A stretch of DNA of 7,308 bases from Veillonella absiana (GTDB lineage: Bacteria > Bacillota > Negativicutes > Veillonellales > Veillonellaceae), in assembly GCF_032970905.1 (NCBI RefSeq), contig NZ_JAWJZA010000033.1. The stretch is one strand, 5' to 3'. Every line of letters starts with the position of its first letter. Positions within the stretch are counted from its first letter, which is position 1. Positions 6,301-7,308 of this stretch are shown in pieces. Under the pieces are notes generated by a model, which was not told the origin of the DNA, ran no database searches, and saw only the letters and a list, made by a program, of their open reading frames with translations. A program made the position numbers and the translations under genes.

Positions 6301-7308
6301 CAGATGATATTACTATCGGTAAACCTGGTGCAGATGGTAAAGATGGAAAGATTACTGTTACAGGGAAAGATGGTAATGCCGTAGTAATTGATGGTAAAGA
6401 TGGTGCTGTAGGCGCAACTGGTGCTAATGGTGCGAGTGCAGTCTTAAATGGTAAAGATGGTTCTCTTGGTTTAACTGGACCAAATGGTGAAAACGGTATT
6501 TCCATTAAGGGTGATCAAGGCCCTGCTGGTGTAAATGGTGCAGATGGTGAAATGAAGACTCGTATGGTTTATGAGTATAAAGATGCTTCTGGACAACCAG
6601 TAAAAGAAACAGTGGCAACACTTAACGACGGTATGAAGTATGGTGGTGACACTGGCACTAATCTTGCTATGAAGTTGAATGAGAAAGTAAATATCGTTGG
6701 CGGTATTACGGATGAAAGCAAACTTGCTCAAGATCCTAACATAGGTGTAGTGGCTGACGGCACAGATACCTTAAAGATTAAGTTAGCAAAAAACCTTAAA
6801 GGCTTAGAATCCGTTCAAACTGGCGATACTACGATGAATTCTGATGGTTTAACAATTATCAATGGACCATCTATCACGAAGACTGGTATTGATGCAGGAG
6901 ATATGAATATTACTAATGTAGCCCCAGGTCTCATCGGACCAAATAGTAAAGATGCTATTAATGGTTCACAATTATGGGATACAAATCAAAAAGTCTCCAA
7001 ACTTGGTAATCAAATTAACCGTGTAGGTGCTGGAGCTGCAGCTCTCTCCGCATTACATCCATTGGACTTCGATCCAGATGATAAATGGGATATCACTGCA
7101 GGCTATGGTAACTACAAGGGTGCGCATGCCCTTGCATTGGGCACCTTCTATCGGCCAAATGAAAGCACTATGTTTAGTTTAGGAGCTTCCATTGGTGGTG
7201 GTGAAAATATGGTTAACGCTGGGATTAGTGTGAAATTAGGTCAAGGTAATAATGTTACGACTTCTCGTGTTGCGATGGCGAAGGAAATCATTGATTTACG
7301 TGATGATA
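207..7308 (+). CDS. Giant trimeric autotransporter adhesin (YadA/Hia type), 3' end beyond the window
   Basis: A surface adhesin secreted by the type Vc route: three identical chains are exported by Sec, their C-terminal segments form a single 12-stranded outer-membrane barrel, and the fibrous passenger is displayed for adhesion or aggregation. The frame is open from GTG 207 to the right edge, 2,367 codons plus one base. In order, by residue: extended signal peptide 1-63; N-terminal coiled coil about 109-195; head 1, 205-607; neck with HIM-like motifs about 608-727; head 2, 728-1098; HIM neck 1133-1164; stalk modules 1170-2205 (five A modules, two glycine-rich B modules, intervening HIM/coiled-coil links); last HIM and neck 2228-2270; YadA anchor 2271-2345; start of a C-terminal extension 2346-2367. 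No cysteine and only two tryptophans (LWD and DKWD, both near the C-terminus) are seen, usual for such fibres. The ligand cannot be read from sequence. Length is far above YadA (about 450 residues) and in the range of giant TAAs. It seems monocistronic, preceded by an IS end. Family call is very firm; the exact gene name is not. Confidence 0.97.
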   Translation, partial: MNKIYKVIYNKSLQMYQVVSELAKGQGKVNVSKRFRQGRINAEKAFLTAIVIGVLSSTVTFAAGVVNNGDTITGGTNVTVNETGTTITVGLDPAVATDAEVTAAVNALASGQVATNQADIATLKTTTTQQGTAIGNLQSADTNLQNQITANETANDTKNSQQDTTIAANKSASEAADTALSNRINTINTLNTTLGLDVTKPGLKYFRANSTEADAIAGGTNSIAVGPKAETKANAERSVAIGYDSTARAAESVVIGDHATSQGSANKSVAIGNAARTGSNTEGGDTTMDGAGSPVLGDGTSAIAVGDSSIARGERVIAIGKGAATYNRDAESRFSYDSMAIGTEAIVIAADNAIALGKNAKIAKNADSSVAIGDTAVSSGKRAVALGVGATAGGVSSLALGDGANSTQDNTVAIGKGSKAYQTDTVAIGDNATALTTKTISIGLNAGAGQAADATGTKHSHINIGENAGANVNGQYNIGIGYNAGSGVSGKASIAMGVEAGKNLTNQPETVTDNVSIGNKANSYASATSIEKAVAIGGAVKAQTGSVGIGYETNAQGKQAVALGFQASTTGDQGVAVGYSAKADANNVALGSNSVATKKTATGYLTGMASESVVSVGSKDTNTMRRIVNVADGADDQDAATVAQLKKVKDKVLADVNTAINNLPANQNRGITYDAVNSSSTTADASISLKNDTGKGTRISNVSNPVTDMDAVNLQTLKAAVKEGQPKYFSANNQGGDYGNADNANATGKRSLAIGQTVQATAENSVAVGNDANAYGIGSIAIGSKYVGNAALDDGATDLSSDTSVSKQSQDYRYGIAIGAGAITEGNNSLAIGSLASVTNQNIATGTVDRGVAVGYRARSSADKANAIGDRAIASGKMASAMGSESLAAGTSSIAIGTKAQTGAENDIAIGTNQSVTGKNSGSIGYAGLETDANKTVITGEGTYSLGNTNSRVVGAESGIFGNSNSINAVTNVRVVGNTNKIGEITPASGAQAPDPNTATPVTYLKDIYVNGYNNKISSGSKLAKDLSGMFVLGHDNEVANITDPNAPGELAITDSTVIGARNKVNTEGASYFVLGNDVTATLANSVYLGSKSAYTVKGASTAGNTNYASEVLNGQARNFAGGTNLAGVVTVGAPGAERRIQNVGAGLINATSTDAINGSQLYQFTLPLRFAGDNSTIGSTAAADVNVIKRASDQAMSILGGATNLSDNNIGVVADAATNKMTVKLSKELKNLTSVQTVNGTKTTTMTGDGTTVKDGANVTTVTAAGTTVTNNTKKVTLAATGLDNGNNQIVNVASGLGGSTLENASGNTLNNATNVDDLKQAITNITAKGTGYGGDAGTAFINPLGQQTNVKGGITDTNKLTDGNIGVVSDAGSKTLNVKLAKDLQGLNSVTTTTPDGKTNVMNSSGNTVTNGTNVTTVTAAGTTVTDGNKKVTVTVTANGLDNGGNKVVNVASGLDGGTLETASGSTLTNAANIRDLQTAITNLDTTLTNKGTGYGGDAGTAFVTPLGEQTNIKGGVTDPSKLSDGNIGVVADATTKTLNVKLAKDLQGLNSVTTTTADGKTNVMNSTGNTITDGTKVTTVTAGSTTVKDGNNVTTISSTGTTVTSTTVTGENKTVKVTANGLDNGGNKVVNVASGLDGGTLETASGLTLTNAANIGDLKTAVNNITDAGFGLKDEAGNVINQKLGTAIQVTGDSNIDTKVVDAVDANGEPTGGKALQVSLNNELEIGKAGADGKDGKIGVNGKDGSGVVINGKDGSIGLNGAKGANGLTIKGADGKAGVDGAPGETKTRITYEYTKPDGTTGTEKVATLNDGMKYGGDLGTGGDASKQVIKKKLNEQVNVVGGITDMKKVADVPNIAVIADGTDNLTLRLAKDLQGLTSVTTTTPDGKTNVMNGTGNTMTDHDKVNTVTAAGTTITDGTKKVTLTADGLNNGDNQITNVASGYATGETIHNVSDASKSNAATIGDLTKVVDKTVGGFGLIDKEGTEYKEDLGKSIKVTGDDNINTKFIDYTTTENGQQVTKKALQVSLADDITIGKPGADGKDGKITVTGKDGNAVVIDGKDGAVGATGANGASAVLNGKDGSLGLTGPNGENGISIKGDQGPAGVNGADGEMKTRMVYEYKDASGQPVKETVATLNDGMKYGGDTGTNLAMKLNEKVNIVGGITDESKLAQDPNIGVVADGTDTLKIKLAKNLKGLESVQTGDTTMNSDGLTIINGPSITKTGIDAGDMNITNVAPGLIGPNSKDAINGSQLWDTNQKVSKLGNQINRVGAGAAALSALHPLDFDPDDKWDITAGYGNYKGAHALALGTFYRPNESTMFSLGASIGGGENMVNAGISVKLGQGNNVTTSRVAMAKEIIDLRDD
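531..791 (+). other. N-terminal coiled-coil stalk segment
   Basis: About residues 109-195 have spaced hydrophobic positions and are rich in Gln, Asn, Thr and Ala (QADIATLK, GTAIGNLQSADTNLQNQI, ADTALSNRINTINTLN), with no glycine-rich head repeats. This is the pattern of a trimeric coiled coil. It follows a short beta-type segment (GDTITGGTNVTV) directly after the signal peptide. Having a coiled coil outside the first head means head 1 is not the extreme tip of the fibre. The boundaries are approximate. Confidence 0.7.
819..2027 (+). repeat. Head domain 1: about 23 YadA-head repeats
   Basis: After a GLKYFRANS entry motif, units of about 14-16 residues recur with the core (S/A)-(V/I)-A-(I/V/L)-G-x-x-A, for example RSVAIGYDSTA, SVVIGDHATS, NAIALGKNAK, SSVAIGDTAV, RAVALGVGAT, NTVAIGKGSK and QAVALGFQAS. 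This is the Hep/Hag YadA-head repeat, each unit one turn of a left-handed parallel beta-roll in the trimer. Several turns carry longer insertions, such as the loop near 1054-1100 (TEGGDTTMDGAG) and that near 1555-1590 (ADATGTKHSH), which would project from the side and are candidates for ligand contact or antigenic variation. Confidence 0.93.
2028..2387 (+). other. Neck between the two heads, with two HIM-like motifs
   Basis: Head 1 is closed by VVSVGSKDTNTMRRIVNVAD followed by DAATVAQLKKV (about 2043-2150), the classical neck/HIM form RxIxNVAxG...DAxxxxQL that turns a wide beta-roll into a narrow coiled coil. A second, more diverged copy, TRISNVSNPVTDMDAVNLQT, lies at 2295-2354. Between them is a short linker with heptad-like spacing (KDKVLADVNTAINNL). 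The segment then enters head 2. Confidence 0.82.
2388..3056 (+). repeat. Head domain 2, ordinary YadA-head repeats (about 11)
   Basis: This region opens with YFSANNQGGDYG, parallel to YFRANSTEADAIAGG of head 1, and continues with units such as RSLAIGQTVQ, SVAVGNDANA, SIAIGSKYVG, GIAIGAGAIT, NSLAIGSLAS, RGVAVGYRAR, SSIAIGTKAQ and DIAIGTNQSV. One turn has an insertion of about 20 residues (near 2572-2645, AALDDGATDLSSD onward). The repeats become less regular toward the end (TVITGEGTYSLG), where they pass into an Asn-rich form. Confidence 0.9.
3057..3500 (+). repeat. Head domain 2, Asn-rich variant repeats
   Basis: The A-(I/V)-G-x-x-A core changes here to (V/F)-x-G-x-x-N-x-(I/V): IFGNSNSI, VVGNTNKI, YVNGYNNKI, FVLGHDNEV, VIGARNKV, then FVLGNDVTA and VYLGSKSA. 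Spacing is irregular, with long insertions between turns (a Pro-rich stretch near 3163-3210 and TDPNAPGELA near 3333-3362). I infer the same beta-roll fold with different edges and protruding loops. It ends shortly before the HIM neck at 3603. The repeat pattern is directly visible; the fold is inference. Confidence 0.7.
3603..3698 (+). other. HIM neck closing head 2
   Basis: AERRIQNVGAGLINATSTDA followed by INGSQLYQ is a textbook head-insert/neck motif: R-x-I-x-N-V-x-A-G, then DAINGSQL. It joins head 2 to the stalk. The same DAINGSQL signature returns next to the membrane anchor at about 6954-6977, showing that the two necks are related. Confidence 0.88.
4518..4634 (+). repeat. 117-bp direct repeat, copy 1
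   Basis: This stretch aligns without gaps to 5064-5180 and I count only two mismatches (CT versus TG in the Ser/Leu codon after ASG). It encodes the link after module A2, including ANGLDNGGNKVVNVASGLDG. Identity this high, well above that of the neighbouring modules, points to a recent duplication or gene conversion. Confidence 0.88.
5064..5180 (+). repeat. 117-bp direct repeat, copy 2
   Basis: Partner of 4518-4634, in the link after module A3. The distance between copies is 546 bp, exactly 182 codons, so recombination between them would remove or add one stalk unit and keep the reading frame. Confidence 0.88.
5220..5654 (+). repeat. B1 module with glycine-rich GKDG block
   Basis: A 145-residue module between A3 and A4. 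It has an entry part (GFGLKDEAGN, IQVTGDSNIDTK, KALQVSL), a glycine-rich block at 5394-5570 (GKAGADGKDGKIGVNGKDG and so on, 59 residues), and an exit part KTRITYEYTKPDG...VATLNDGMKYGGD that leads into A4. Glycines fall mostly every third residue, as in collagen, but the register is broken by VVI and LTI steps and there is little proline. I describe it as collagen-like only in appearance. Confidence 0.8.
6141..6635 (+). repeat. B2 module with longer GKDG block
   Basis: Second copy of the B module, 165 residues, between A4 and A5, starting 921 bp after B1. The entry (GFGLIDKEG, IKVTGDDNINTK, KALQVSL) and exit (KTRMVYEYKDASG, VATLNDGMKYGGD) match B1 closely. The glycine block, 6318-6551, is 78 residues against 59 in B1; the extra part is another GKDG unit (GAVGATGANGASAVLNGKDG). 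This shows block-length change within one gene. Confidence 0.8.
6888..7308 (+). other. Final HIM neck, YadA membrane anchor and start of a C-terminal extension
   Basis: The last HIM (MNITNVAPG, then DAINGSQLWD) is followed by a short coiled coil (TNQKVSKLGNQINRV) and the YadA anchor: GAGAAALSALHPLDFDPDDK, then four alternating strands WDITAGYGNY, HALALGTFYR, MFSLGASIGG and NAGISVKLG (to 7241). In this family the first helix fills the barrel pore and three chains contribute four strands each. YadA-type anchors normally stop at the fourth strand. Here the frame continues as QGNNVTTSRVAMAKEIIDLR, with helix-like spacing, to the window edge; the extension would lie in the periplasm. Its length and stop are not visible. 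Confidence 0.9.

Larger units (their letters stand above)
3714..6821 (+). repeat. Stalk built from five A modules
   Basis: A core of about 62-71 residues recurs five times: A1 3714-3920, A2 4203-4394, A3 4692-4883, A4 5655-5867, A5 6636-6821. Shared features are an opening (F/Y)-(A/G)-G-D, then GG-(I/V/A)-T-D/N, N-I-(G/A)-V-(V/I)-(A/S)-D, and L-x-(V/L/I)-(K/R)-L-(A/S)-K-(D/E/N)-L-(Q/K)-x-L-x-S-V-x-T. A2 and A3 are the same length (64 residues) and closest in sequence; A1 and A5 are most diverged. Each of A1-A4 is followed by Thr-rich beta repeats (VTTVTAAGTTVT) and a GLDNGxNxIxNVASG coiled link (from about 4053, 4530, 5076 and 5997). Similar stalk units occur in Hia, UspA and other TAAs. Confidence 0.85.

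Noticed and set aside
5394..6551. True collagen triple-helix domain
   Set aside because: Glycine is not kept strictly at every third residue and proline is scarce, so a standard collagen call is not supported. The segments are listed as GKDG-rich modules instead.

Overview
The window is almost entirely one gene. A giant trimeric autotransporter adhesin (TAA, YadA/Hia type, type Vc secretion) starts with GTG at 207 and stays open, on the + strand and with no stop codon that I could find, to the last base. 2,367 codons are visible and the stop lies beyond the window. To its left are the last 25 codons and stop of an IS30-type transposase, the probable right end of that insertion sequence, and an AT-rich promoter region of about 85 bp.

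Organism: the gene needs an outer membrane, since it has an ESPR-type extended signal peptide at the N-terminus and a YadA beta-barrel anchor at the C-terminus. Base composition is moderately AT-rich (about 40 % GC by eye), and the purine-rich GAGAGGAGA ribosome site is Firmicute-like. The sequence style, and a continuation past the anchor (SRVAMAKEI...), fit a diderm Firmicute of the Negativicutes. Veillonella is my best guess from memory of the family, not from a search.

Layout of the adhesin, N to C: extended signal peptide (207-395); short beta segment, then an N-terminal coiled coil (about 531-791); head 1, about 23 YadA-head repeats (819-2027); neck with two HIM-like motifs (2028-2387); head 2, about 11 ordinary repeats (2388-3056) followed by an Asn-rich variant (3057-3500); HIM neck (3603-3698); a long stalk of five related modules A1-A5, two of them separated by glycine-rich GKDG modules B1 and B2 (3714-6821); final HIM and neck (6888-7016); YadA anchor (7017-7241); and the first 22 residues of a C-terminal extension.

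How it would work: three chains are exported by Sec, the anchors form one 12-stranded barrel, and the stalk and two heads are displayed outward for adhesion or aggregation. The stalk repeats are similar at the DNA level (one 117-bp pair differs at only 2 positions), so length variation between strains is plausible. The IS end lies directly upstream of the promoter region, so insertion may have changed its regulation. I found no second system: the other reading frames that stay open are explained by the repetitive, Ala/Thr/Val/Gly-rich coding sequence.
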